Source: Agrostemma githago (Eukaryota > Streptophyta > Magnoliopsida > Caryophyllales > Caryophyllaceae). From it: DNA of 64,000 nucleotides. This document shows positions 44,353-54,499 of this stretch, piece after piece. The notes under the pieces are model-generated. The model saw nothing but the letters and a program-made list of their open reading frames with translations. It was not told the DNA's origin and did no database searches. The stretch is from assembly GCA_958450325.1 (NCBI GenBank), contig OY288251.1, positions 62,327,666 to 62,391,665 on the forward strand, given 5' to 3'. The translations under genes were made by a program, and so were the position numbers. Within the stretch, counting starts at the first letter, position 1. Each line of letters opens with the position of its first letter.

Positions 44353-46150
44353 TGTAACAACCCAGATTTTCGATGACTTAAAATAATAGATAATGCGGAA
44401 AGTTATCTAAGTCATTTAATTAAAATTATATCAGAGTGTAAATAAATCCGGATCGCTACGGATCCTTACAACAAACGACTATTAACTACATAGTCTTGAT
44501 TCACTTAGTACAGAATATAAATTATATTTTATACAAACATATTATTATTATTATTAAATCTCTCTCGCTCGATTTCCCAACGTCTTAGACCTGCAAAATA
44601 AAATAAAATTGTGGACGCTGAGCGGGACAGCAACCAAGCCGTTCATCTAACATCACCTCGAACACATAAGACAATCATGTGAATAACAAATAATATGCTT
44701 ACAAAAATATTAAAGGATATCATGTAACAGATAGTTTCCTTTAATTCAATTAATCAACATGTGAGGTGATGAAAACGGTAAAGTTTAAAAGATGGGACAT
44801 TGGCAGCCATTTGATTTTAAAATCATTTTTCACGTAAACAGAGAATAAACACACGAGTCGTGGCTCCTAGTATCACCGCTACATCCTATTGACTTGCATC
44901 TCACCAATAGAAGTAACCGTGTTACCAACTCGTAGACCGAACCGATCTTATGAGGTTTACATCTAACCCATAAGGCTCACTTGGGCCCGAACTTCTATTA
45001 TATTATACGTTTATTCAGACGGGGCTCTAGGCTGAAATGAAAGCTGATGATTACATTCTCTGCATCACCAAGAGGGAACCCGCAGTTTTCATAATCATGT
45101 TCTGCCCCCGCTACCTAGGTGGTAATACTGATCAAGTACTTGTCTATACATGCGCACATACCCTACGCAGACTCTTGAACCGCAGCTCTCACTGCCGTAG
45201 GACGACTACCTTAAACACTAGGTCGACTCTCGGACCGCAACCTCTGAGTCTGCTTTTCATTACAAGTGTAGTCGAAACACCACGCATGATAGGATCCAAC
45301 ACAAGCTATTCGTCCCAGACTCGCATCGTAAACTTTATATAAAAGTCGCCCGTGAACAAGTAGTACTTTATTTGGTGACCTTTAATAATTGGTCAGACTC
45401 ATTTGAAACAGTCAAATCCTCAATAGTTACTTTCAGTGTGACAACGTTACACTTTAATCTTCAAGTGTCACCCGAAACATCATATCCCAAATATCGTAAT
45501 ATTTTTAAAATAGTAAATTCTTTAAAATCAAGTGTTATATAAAATTAAAATTTAAGGCATAATAATAATAATAATAAAATTTTAGTATTTTAAAATCTAA
45601 AGTTTTATTTTAAAATTTAAAGTTTCTGTAAAATATAAAAGTTTCTAAAAGAATATGACGTAAAATCATTTTTTATTTATTTATGAATGTCGTGTAAAAA
45701 TTTCGGAATAAAATAAATTCATTTATTATAGAAAATGAAATTTATAAATCTTTACCTATATACAAATAATAAGTGAGTTTTATTAAAATAAAACATTTTG
45801 CAAGTTACTAATTTACTCTATTATTATTATAATATATAAACAATTGTAAAGTACTAAAGAATATTAAAAAATATGACCAAACTTAAAATTATATAAAATA
45901 CATACAAAATATAAAATACATAGAACAAATATACATATAGTAAATAGAATTAAATAAAATACAATGATCGAAAATGATATAAATAAATTTTATTATTTTA
46001 AGTTCTTTTATTCATTTTCTTGTTTTTCATATAAATAGAAATGTAAAGGTGATAAATAAATAGATTAAACAAGTGATAATTTAGTCGAGGTGAATTTAGT
46101 CGTAAATAAATATATAACACAAATAAAATATCACGTAACATTTTTATATA

Positions 46151-47496
46151 TGATCAACATATTTTATATCGTATTTTATTGTCCCCGACAACCGTTTTTA
46201 AGCTTTTCTTCTTCCATAATTATATGTTTAATGTCGATTTCTATTAGAAAGTCGATACTGTCGGTTCTCGTGCTATTTTGCAGGTTAAGTGCAATTTCGA
46301 ACATATTTAGGAGTGATAGTCCAGATAACCGAGACGAGGACGAAGGACGAGGAAGAAAACGAAAAAGCCGAGAAGCAAATGAAGAGCTCAGCAGCACCCA
46401 CTCGATCGAGTGGTGCTAAGCACTCGATCGAGTGCCGATTTTCGTGATAAACCAGGCTACAGATACGGATCCACTCGATCGAGTGCACGCATGTACTCGA
46501 TCGAGTGCCTCGCATTCAGGCCGCAAATTGGATTTTCTTTTATTTAGAATTTTGGGCCTGCTTTGTAAGTCCAACTGAATTCCTTTAAATCAGTTGGAGG
46601 AGGATTGTTAGACTCACTTTTTACTTTTGATTTTTGATTTCGATCACAAAAACATTACGTTAGTTTTGGCTAGAATAGAAGTCACGTTCATTCCGCTTTT
46701 CCTTCGCAAGATTCATCGTATTTTGTTCTTCCCTTTTCAGATCTCAAATTCTTCGGTATCGCTACTTTAATTTTGATTTTAATTTTAATTTCTATTCTCT
46801 AGTTTAATTCTTGTCTTAATTCACCCTTAGTTTTCGTAGTTATCTGATTTCAGTCTCGTAGTTTGATTTGATTCGCATCCATCATGGTTAATTGCAATTC
46901 ACATTCCGTTAGTTTATTTACGATTATTATGAGTAGCTAATTTCTATCTAGGGTTTGAGGGGATCGATGGGTGTTAATTAGGTTATAGAAAATTGACCTG
47001 TCTCTGATCATATGAACTGTCGCCTGAATGTTGTTTTAGTTCTGATTGATTAATTACTGGCCAGGATTAATTAGTTAGTATCACAATTAGGACTTTTCGC
47101 CGACCGGGTTAAGGACTAATTAGGTCACGACATTTTGGGTAGACTAGCTTAATTCTAGCGACCACAGGTTAAGTTTAGTTCTAAAGTTTGTAGTAGTACC
47201 GACCGGACCTACACCTTAGACAGTTCGATTATTGACCTGTTAGTTGACTCCCTGACCTGACTGACATTCATTTTGAACCTGAGACCCTAGACCTTTTTTA
47301 TTATTGATTTATCCTATAGCAGTTAGTTGTTAGTCCACTTAAAACAAACTGAAAAACAGTGACCTGCAATCTTTAGTCTAGACCTTAGAGCAAGTATTTG
47401 AGTCCAGTCTCCTTGAGGTTCGACCCCTACTTCATTATCTACATTAGTTAGTGAACCTTAGGGTATCTTTGATTAGGGATACGACTACCCCTGTCA
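46151..47496 (+). repeat. 5' LTR of Athila E
   Basis: Contains four ACTCGATCGAGT palindromes (46400-46411, 46422-46433, 46473-46484, 46495-46506), then TTGGATTTTC ... GGGCC, and a CCTTGAGGTTCGACCCC tail near the end. No strong TATA box is seen; TTTTATTTAG near 46537 is a weak candidate. Confidence 0.9.
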
Positions 47497-47501
47497 AATT
47501 T

Positions 47502-47519
47502 TGGCGCCGTTGCCGGGGA
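47502..47519 (+). other. Primer-binding site of Athila E (Asp-tRNA type)
   Basis: TGGCGCCGTTGCCGGGGA five bases after the LTR end, the standard Athila/Calypso primer site. Confidence 0.88.
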
Positions 47520-47628
47520 GACGGTGTTATTTATTTACTTGTTTTGTGTTTTAGCCTTTTGATTGCTTGTCTCGAGGAACTTCAGTTCCTTGAGACCGTT
47601 TCTCACATTTCTCCTGTAGCTTCCTCGT

Positions 47629-49227
47629 ATGCCCAGGTCCTCTCGAATTTCAGGCTACGTACCACCATTCGATCCTGAACCAGAGAGAACTCTCCGCAGG
47701 TCTAGGAAATTCTACAAGGAGATTGCTGAGACAGAAAGATCAGAATCAGTGGAACATTCGGACGACGAGCACATATCCGAAGCACTGTCCTTTGAAGAGG
47801 ATAACTCCACTACTGCCCCCGAGACACCGCTAGTCAAGATGCCTCCCAAACTTGCTAGCCATTCCGAGCCGGAGCAAAGTGCCCTACCGAAACCGTTGAA
47901 GAGGCCCACCGCCACTACGGGTACGTTCGAGATTCGCCCCGCCTTTATTACATTGGTGGAGTGAAATCAATTCGGTGGAGGCCCTGATGAAGACCCGGCG
48001 AAGTACATGAAGCTCTTCACCGATTATTGCTCAACTATACCACTCCCCGCGGGAGTGACTCAAGAAGAGGTGATGGAGATGCTATTCATGTTCTCCCTAC
48101 GCGATAACGCAAGAGACTGGATCACGGATTTAGACCGCGTTTCTGAGGGAATCACAGATTGGAACTCCCTAGCCTTAGCTTTTTATAAGCACTACTACAC
48201 GCCGCAGAAGACCAACATGTTGAGGAGTCAGATTACTAACTTCCGACAGACATCTCACGAGAATATCCACGAGGCGTGGGTAAGGTTTAAAAAGCTAGTC
48301 AAGGAGTGTCCACATCACGGATTCGAGGTATGGTTTTTGTGCAATCAATTCTATAATGGTTTATATGACGATTGCCGAGCTACGCTCGATTCTGCAGCTA
48401 ATGGCAGGTTCCAAAACAACGTTGATGATGATAAAGCATGGAAGTTGATTGAAGATATGGCTACTCATCTCTCACGTTGGGGAAATCCACGAGGTAACAC
48501 CCGGGAAAATAGTGGTGACTCCGAGTCATCAAATGCCATAGTTAGCCACCTAGCCGCTTTAACTAAACGGCTTGATTCCATGGAGCTTACTAGAACCCAA
48601 AATCAACAACAACAGGGCGGTATGTACCAAGTTAATGCAATGTCCGAGGTTGTTTGTGAGAATTGTGGGAATACGGGTCATTATGCCCAAGAGTGTGTGA
48701 GTTTGGAAACGGCGAACGCATTCCAATCCATGAGACCACACCTCCCTTACATGAACCAACCGGGCTATGACAAGTCGTTGTTGTCTTATAGGAGTCAAAA
48801 TGTCCTTAACCCACCACCACGCGGCGGTAACAAAACCGTCCCATATGTAGCACCTCATAACCGACCCTCCCAAAGCCATAGCAATAACCGACAACAATTC
48901 CAAGGAGGGCAACAAAATTGGGGTAACCAACAAAATTGGGGGAACCAACAATGGGGCAATAACCAACCTTGGGGTAACCAACAAGGGTGGGGGAACCAAC
49001 AACAATTTCAGCCGGTCCCACAAAACCAAAACCAAGCCCAAGCTCAAGCTCCAACCAACACCGAGTATGCGGAGATCAAAGCTTTATTGATGCAAGGTAT
49101 TCAAAGTCATAATAAGCTAGAAACCCAAGTCAACCAGATACTTGCACATAACAAGATCCTAGACACCCAAGTAGCACAACTTGCCACCCAAAAGCAAGTT
49201 AGGCCACCGGGTAGTCTACCTCCTTAA
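47629..49227 (+). pseudogene. Gag of Athila E, one internal stop
   Basis: ATG at 47629 (MPRSSRISGYVPPFDPEPER). A TGA at 47962-47964 interrupts the frame before NQFGGGPDEDPAKYMKLF, the start of the conserved Gag domain (CGA to TGA would fit). The frame then stays open through the Gag core (DNARDWITDL, FYKHYYTPQKTNMLRSQI), a zinc knuckle CENCGNTGHYAQEC near 48658-48700 and a Q/N/W-rich repeat tail (48880-49050). It ends at TAA 49225-49227. Pol follows in the same frame. Gag assembles the particle. A start downstream of the TGA (48007) would still give most of the core domain. Confidence 0.88.
48880..49050 (+). repeat. Q/N/W/G-rich repeat in the Gag tail of Athila E
   Basis: Repeats of GGTAACCAACAA-like units code for NWGNQQ steps (about six). 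Low complexity, prion-like composition, directly after the zinc knuckle region. Confidence 0.8.
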
Positions 49228-52200
49228 GGCGAGCAATCACATGAGCAAGCAAATGCGATCACGTTGAGAAGCGGAACCCATTACGATGGTCCGAAGATGC
49301 CCGAGGAGTATGTTGTGGTTGATGAGACGGAGTTGGAGAAGCAAGAGCTAAAAGAAGAAGCACGTGGCAGGCCACGGATGGAGGTCACTCGATCGAGTAA
49401 CACCACCTCACTCGATCGAGTAGACCCCCAAAAACCAACCAGAGAACAATCACGTAGTCAACTCGACCGAGTCACACCTGACTCGATCGAGTTTGGAGTT
49501 ACTCGACCGAGTGGTGTCACCCCACTCGATCGAGTTGACCCCCAAGAATCGATCAGAAACCTCCCAGTGATACCACTCGATCGAGTGCCGTCAGGTGACT
49601 CGGCCGAGTATATTGAAACTCGACCGAGTCAGCCTGAACTCGATCGAGTGAAAACCGTAACACCTGTCTCTTCTACTTTTCATCCCCAGGTCTCAATTAA
49701 GGATGCTAATTCTTCTCAAGCATCCTCGTCTCAAGTCAAGGAGCCTGCAATCCCGATCATACTTCCATTTCCCCACCGACAACGTAAGACAAAGCTTGAT
49801 CAACAGTTCGGTAAGTTTATGGAAGTCGTCAAGAATCTGCAGGTAAGTGTTCCTTTTACTGATTTGATCACTCAAGTTCCTGCTTACGCGAAATTTATGA
49901 AAGAAATACTAACTCGTAAGCGGTCTTTTAGTGAAACTGAGACAGTTGCTTTCACGGAGGAATGCAGCGCGCTACTACAGAGTCGTACTCCGCCTAAGCT
50001 CAAGGATCCAGGGAGTTTTTCTATCCCTTGTACTATAGGGACATTAGCTATCGATAAGGCCCTGTGTGACTTAGGAGCTAGCGTCAGTGTCATGCCGTAT
50101 TCTATTTGTCAGAAATTGAATATGGGTGTTTTAAAATGTACTAATATGACTCTACAGATGGCTGATCGATCGGTCAAATATCCTTTAGGTGTTTTAGAGG
50201 ATGTTCCGGTCCAAGTGGGGAAATTCTTTATTCCCGTAGACTTTGTCGTCTTAGATATGGCTGAGGACGCCATAATACCTATTATCCTCGGTCGCCCTTT
50301 CCTACACACGGCGGGGGCGATCATCGATGTCAAAAATGGGAAGCTCACACTCTCCGTAGGAGATGACACCGTGACTTTTAGTCTCGATCATGCTCTTAGG
50401 AAGCCCATGATAGAGGAGTCCTGTTATAGTATAGATGTCATTGATTTGGAAATAGAAAGCTATATTGACGATTATCTTGACAGGGACCCTTTGGAGAAAT
50501 TGCTGACATCCGGCGATGCTGATGCCGAGAAGAGATCATGGAGCACGGAAGTGGACGAGCTAGAACGCATGCTGAACGGAAATGAGGGCACTATCGAGAA
50601 GGTATACAGTCTCGGCACCCCTAAAAAGGAAGTCGAGGTAAGTAAACCTGAACTAAAACCCCTTCCCCCGAATCTGAAATATGCATTCTTAGATGACAAG
50701 GGTCTAAACCCCGTAATTGTCAACGCTGCACTCACAGATAGCCAACTTTCGGAGTTGTTAGTCATCCTACGACGACATAAGAAGGCTATTGGGTACAGTA
50801 TTGATGACCTATGTGGTATTAGTCCCGAGTTTTGCATGCATCGCATTCACTTAGAGGGGGACCATAGACCATCCATTCAGGGACAACGTAGGTTGAACCC
50901 GAACATGCAGGATGTGGTTAGGAAGGAGGTTATGAAACTCCTAGATGCTGGCATTATCTATCCCATTTCCGACTCTAAATGGGTTAGTCCAGTCCAAGTG
51001 GTCCCTAAGAAGGGCGGGACCACGGTCATCACGAACGAGAGGAATGAACTTATTTCTACTCGATTAGTGACTGGATGGAGAATGTGTATTGACTACCGTA
51101 AGCTGAACGTAGCTACTAGGAAAGACCATTTCCCACTCCCCTTCATTGACCAGATGCTAGAGCGTCTTGCTTGCCATAAGTACTTTTGTTACTTAGATGG
51201 CTACTCGGGATTTTCCCAAATCCCAATTCACCCGGACGACCAGGAGAAAACAACATTCACCTGTCCCTACGGCACCTTCGCATACCGAAGGATGCCTTTT
51301 GGCCTTTGTAATGCCCCGGCCACTTTCCAACGTTGTATGATGTCCATATTTTCGGACCTTATCGAGTCTGTCATGGAAGTCTTCATGGATGACTTCAGTG
51401 TGTACGACACTGATTATAATGCATGTTTACTTAATCTTTCACGGGTCTTGCAACGTTGCGAGGAGACCAATTTGGTCTTAAACTGGGAGAAGTGTCACTT
51501 CATGGTGACCGAGGGGGTCGTTTTGGGTCATTTAGTGTCCGAACGTGGCATCCAAGTGGATAAAGCGAAGGTCGAGGTGATTGAGCAATTACCATACCCC
51601 GTTAATGTTAAGGGTGTGCGGAGTTTTCTTGGTCACGCGGGTTTTTACCGCCGTTTCATCCAAGATTTCTCCAAGATTGCCAAGCCTCTGACTCAGCTGC
51701 TCCTCAAAGATGCCCCGTTCGTCTTTACTGACGAGTGTGCTCGAGCTTTTGACAGGATTAAGCAGGCTCTTATTTCCGCACCTATTATCCGAGCTCCCGA
51801 TTGGGAGCTGCCTTTCGAGGTTATGTGCGATGCTAGCGATTACGCTGTAGGAGCCGTGCTCGGGCAAAGGAAAGACAAGGCTTTACATGCGATCTACTAT
51901 GCTAGTCGGACGTTAGATATGGCGCAGATCAATTATGCTACCACGGAGAAAGAGTTATTGGCCATCATCTATGCTCTAGACAAGTTTCGGGCCTATCTCA
52001 TTGGCTCGAAGGTGATAGTGTATACGGATCATGCAGCCTTGAAGTACCTTCTAGCGAAGAAGGAGGCAAAACCGAGACTTATTAGATGGATCCTATTACT
52101 GCAGGAGTTTGATTTGGAGATCCGTGATAAGTCCGGGGCCGAGAATGTCGTAGCCGATCACCTATCCCGACTAAGATATGATGGTGGGGATCTTGCCCCA

Positions 52201-53547
52201 ATTGACGATTCATTCCCCGATGACCATTTGCTCGCTATTACCATGGACACTCCATGGTTTGCTGATTATGCCAATTTTCTAGTTGGAGGTGCTCTACCTC
52301 CCGACCTTCAGTATCAGCAGAAGAAGCGGTTTCTACATGATGTGAAGAGGTATTTTTGGGACGACCCGTATCTTTTCCGAGAATGTGCAGATGGCCTATT
52401 TAGGAGGTGTATAACTGAGAGTGAGGTACATGCTATACTCACTAGATGCCACTCCTCCCCTTATGGTGGACATCACGGTCCTTCAAAGACCTTTGCGAAG
52501 GTAATGCAATCGGGCTTTTATTGGCCCAATATTCTCAAGGATGCCACCACCTTTGTCCGTTCTTGCGACGCATGCCAACGAACGGGAAATATTTCTCGAC
52601 GACACGAAATGCCGCAAACCGGGATTCTTGAGGTAGAATTATTTGACGTTTGGGGTATAGATTATCAAGGACCGTTCCCTTCTTCTTATGGGAATCGGTA
52701 TATTTTGGTCGCCGTAGACTATGTTTCGAAGTGGGTGGAAGCCATCGCTTCACCTACTAACGATGCGAACGTGGTGATCCAGCTCTTTAAGAAGACAATA
52801 TTCCCGCGTTTTGGGGTCCCACGGGCTGTTATTAGTGATGGTGGTTCACATTTTCATGAACGCCAACTAACTAAGCTATTGAAGAAATATGGTGTTCACC
52901 ACCGTATCGGGCTAGCCTATCATCCACAAACTAGTGGACAAGTCGAGATCTCGAACCGTGAGATCAAGTCTATTCTCGAGAAGGTTGTCCATACCTCGAG
53001 AAAAGATTGGAGTTCGAAACTCGATGACTCTCTTTGGGCTTACCGGACCGCATTCAAGAATCCTATCGGGACATCCCCGTATAGGCTTGTTTATGGCAAG
53101 GCTTGCCATCTACCCGTAGAGCTCGAGTTCAAGGCTATGTGGGCCTTAAAGGAGCTCAATCTTGATCCGAAACTAGCCGGAGAGAAGCGCCTCATGCAAT
53201 TGAACGAACTGGATGAATTCCGTCTCCATGCTTATGATAGCGCGAGAATTTATAAGGAGCGGACCAAAAGATGGCATGATAAGCGCATCATCCCCCGAGA
53301 GTTCCATGTCGGCGATAAGGTACTTTTATTTAATTCCCGACTTAGACTCTTTCCCGGGAAACTTAAATCCCGATGGTCTGGACCGTTCACGGTAACTGAA
53401 GTGAACAAATTTGGGTCGGTTACACTCACTACCGACAAGGGCGAAATATTCAAGGTGAACGGTCAGCGCCTCAAGCTCTATCACGAAGGTGCATATGTCG
53501 GTGTCATAGAGGCCATGGACCTCAACGACACTCTCGATTCCACCTAA
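49228..53547 (+). CDS. Pol of Athila E: protease, reverse transcriptase, RNase H, integrase
   Basis: Open for about 1440 codons after the gag TAA and in the same frame; the first ATG is only at 49297, so it is normally read as gag-pol. Order: an LDRV/TRSS-rich linker holding the palindromes (49387-49649); protease with CDLGASVSVMPYS near 50070 and ILGRPFLHT near 50285; reverse transcriptase with YRKLNVATRKDHFPLPFID, MPFGLCNAPATFQRC and FMDD at 51382-51393; RNase H (CDASDYAVGAVL, TDHAALKYL, ADHLSRL); integrase with an HHCC finger (52430-52580) and DDE core (WGIDYQGPF near 52655, ISDGGSHFH near 52835, SGQVEISNR near 52940); then a C-terminal module (RWSGPFTV) near 53375. All catalytic residues I can check are intact. 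Confidence 0.93.
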   Translation, partial: GEQSHEQANAITLRSGTHYDGPKMPEEYVVVDETELEKQELKEEARGRPRMEVTRSSNTTSLDRVDPQKPTREQSRSQLDRVTPDSIEFGVTRPSGVTPLDRVDPQESIRNLPVIPLDRVPSGDSAEYIETRPSQPELDRVKTVTPVSSTFHPQVSIKDANSSQASSSQVKEPAIPIILPFPHRQRKTKLDQQFGKFMEVVKNLQVSVPFTDLITQVPAYAKFMKEILTRKRSFSETETVAFTEECSALLQSRTPPKLKDPGSFSIPCTIGTLAIDKALCDLGASVSVMPYSICQKLNMGVLKCTNMTLQMADRSVKYPLGVLEDVPVQVGKFFIPVDFVVLDMAEDAIIPIILGRPFLHTAGAIIDVKNGKLTLSVGDDTVTFSLDHALRKPMIEESCYSIDVIDLEIESYIDDYLDRDPLEKLLTSGDADAEKRSWSTEVDELERMLNGNEGTIEKVYSLGTPKKEVEVSKPELKPLPPNLKYAFLDDKGLNPVIVNAALTDSQLSELLVILRRHKKAIGYSIDDLCGISPEFCMHRIHLEGDHRPSIQGQRRLNPNMQDVVRKEVMKLLDAGIIYPISDSKWVSPVQVVPKKGGTTVITNERNELISTRLVTGWRMCIDYRKLNVATRKDHFPLPFIDQMLERLACHKYFCYLDGYSGFSQIPIHPDDQEKTTFTCPYGTFAYRRMPFGLCNAPATFQRCMMSIFSDLIESVMEVFMDDFSVYDTDYNACLLNLSRVLQRCEETNLVLNWEKCHFMVTEGVVLGHLVSERGIQVDKAKVEVIEQLPYPVNVKGVRSFLGHAGFYRRFIQDFSKIAKPLTQLLLKDAPFVFTDECARAFDRIKQALISAPIIRAPDWELPFEVMCDASDYAVGAVLGQRKDKALHAIYYASRTLDMAQINYATTEKELLAIIYALDKFRAYLIGSKVIVYTDHAALKYLLAKKEAKPRLIRWILLLQEFDLEIRDKSGAENVVADHLSRLRYDGGDLAPIDDSFPDDHLLAITMDTPWFADYANFLVGGALPPDLQYQQKKRFLHDVKRYFWDDPYLFRECADGLFRRCITESEVHAILTRCHSSPYGGHHGPSKTFAKVMQSGFYWPNILKDATTFVRSCDACQRTGNISRRHEMPQTGILEVELFDVWGIDYQGPFPSSYGNRYILVAVDYVSKWVEAIASPTNDANVVIQLFKKTIFPRFGVPRAVISDGGSHFHERQLTKLLKKYGVHHRIGLAYHPQTSGQVEISNREIKSILEKVVHTSRKDWSSKLDDSLWAYRTAFKNPIGTSPYRLVYGKACHLPVELEFKAMWALKELNLDPKLAGEKRLMQLNELDEFRLHAYDSARIYKERTKRWHDKRIIPREFHVGDKVLLFNSRLRLFPGKLKSRWSGPFTVTEVNKFGSVTLTTDKGEIFKVNGQRLKLYHEGAYVGVIEAMDLNDTLDST
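49387..49649. repeat. Palindrome cluster inside the pol coding sequence of Athila E
   Basis: About ten 12-bp units: ACTCGATCGAGT at 49387, 49410, 49481, 49524, 49575 and 49638; variants ACTCGACCGAGT at 49461, 49501 and 49618 and ACTCGGCCGAGT at 49598. Read as protein they give LDRV in one frame and TR(S/P)S in another. Confidence 0.9.
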
Positions 53548-54499
53548 TCCAATTGAGGTAAACCGGTCCAGCGGGACCGTAAAAACCAGCGCTAACCGGG
53601 AGGCAACCCGGCACCACTTGTATAAATGTGTAATTTCCCTTTCCGCATTTTATTTTTATTTTTATTTTTTATTTTTTTTTTAGCTTGGTAGCTCTAATTG
53701 GGAGTTAGTTTTAATTATCGAGTGAGGATGAAGGAATTTTACGGTTTAATTGATTTAATTTCAGGATTTTGAAGCAATTTAAAGAATAAAAAGAGGAGGA
53801 GTAGCAGGTGCAGTGGTCACTCGACCGAGTGGCCTAGGCACTCGGTCGAGTGCCCTGACGAAGAGGCTTATGTTCAGTTTTCAGTGGTCACTCGACCGAG
53901 TGGCCTATGCACTTGGTCGAGTGCCCTGACGGAGTGGTTCTGCCCAGTTCTCAAGAGATTACTCGATCGAGTGGGCCATTCACTCGGTCGAGTGCCCCTG
54001 AACCGGGTCCATAACCGGTTTCTTCGAACTCTTTTATTTGCTTCTCATTCTTTATTTTCAAATCAGTTTCCAATTAAAACCCCTCCCCCCCTTACTAGTC
54101 TTAAGAACCCTAAACCCCCAAATCACTCAATTCACTCCTATTTCATCAATTCTCGACCAAATTTCACAATTTTTGCTTCTAAATTGCAATTGGGAGCGGT
54201 TATTTGTGTTTCTTGGTGTTGATTTCTGAAATTTTCGTCCCTTTCTCCCCTATTCTCGTCACTTTCATCCCTTCTTAAGGTATATTTTGGGTTTTTGATT
54301 TTCTTGCTTCTTTTCTTAGTTTTATGGTATAATTTCATCCTTAGTTATATATTAATCTCATTGCATGCTTGATTTTGTGTTAATTTCACCACTTTGTGCT
54401 CAAAAATTGATTTTTGTGTATGGGGTCTGATTTTGGCCGAAAATTTGGTATTTTTTGTGAGATTTTTATATGATTGTGTTTTGTTATTATGCTATAGCC
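53548..54499 (+). other. Pol to third-ORF spacer of Athila E with a palindrome cluster
   Basis: No coding sequence. 53819-53993 holds six units: ACTCGACCGAGT (53819, 53890), ACTCGGTCGAGT (53840, 53982), ACTTGGTCGAGT (53911) and ACTCGATCGAGT (53961). They precede an AT-rich leader to the ATG at 54500 and could be part of an internal promoter (inference). Confidence 0.7.

Noticed and set aside
46090..46515. Open frames at 46090-46515 and their twins at 57627-58070
   Set aside because: They lie in the two LTRs of Athila E; the identity is due to the LTR pair.
6334..47519. tRNA-like words (TGGTATCAGAGCC, TGGCGCCGTTGCCGGGGA)
   Set aside because: They are short primer-binding sites complementary to tRNA 3' ends, next to LTRs; no complete tRNA gene with A and B boxes was found.
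49264..49299. An independent start for Athila pol near 49264
   Set aside because: That codon is TTG, and the frame is open back to the gag stop; the first ATG (49297) has no special context.
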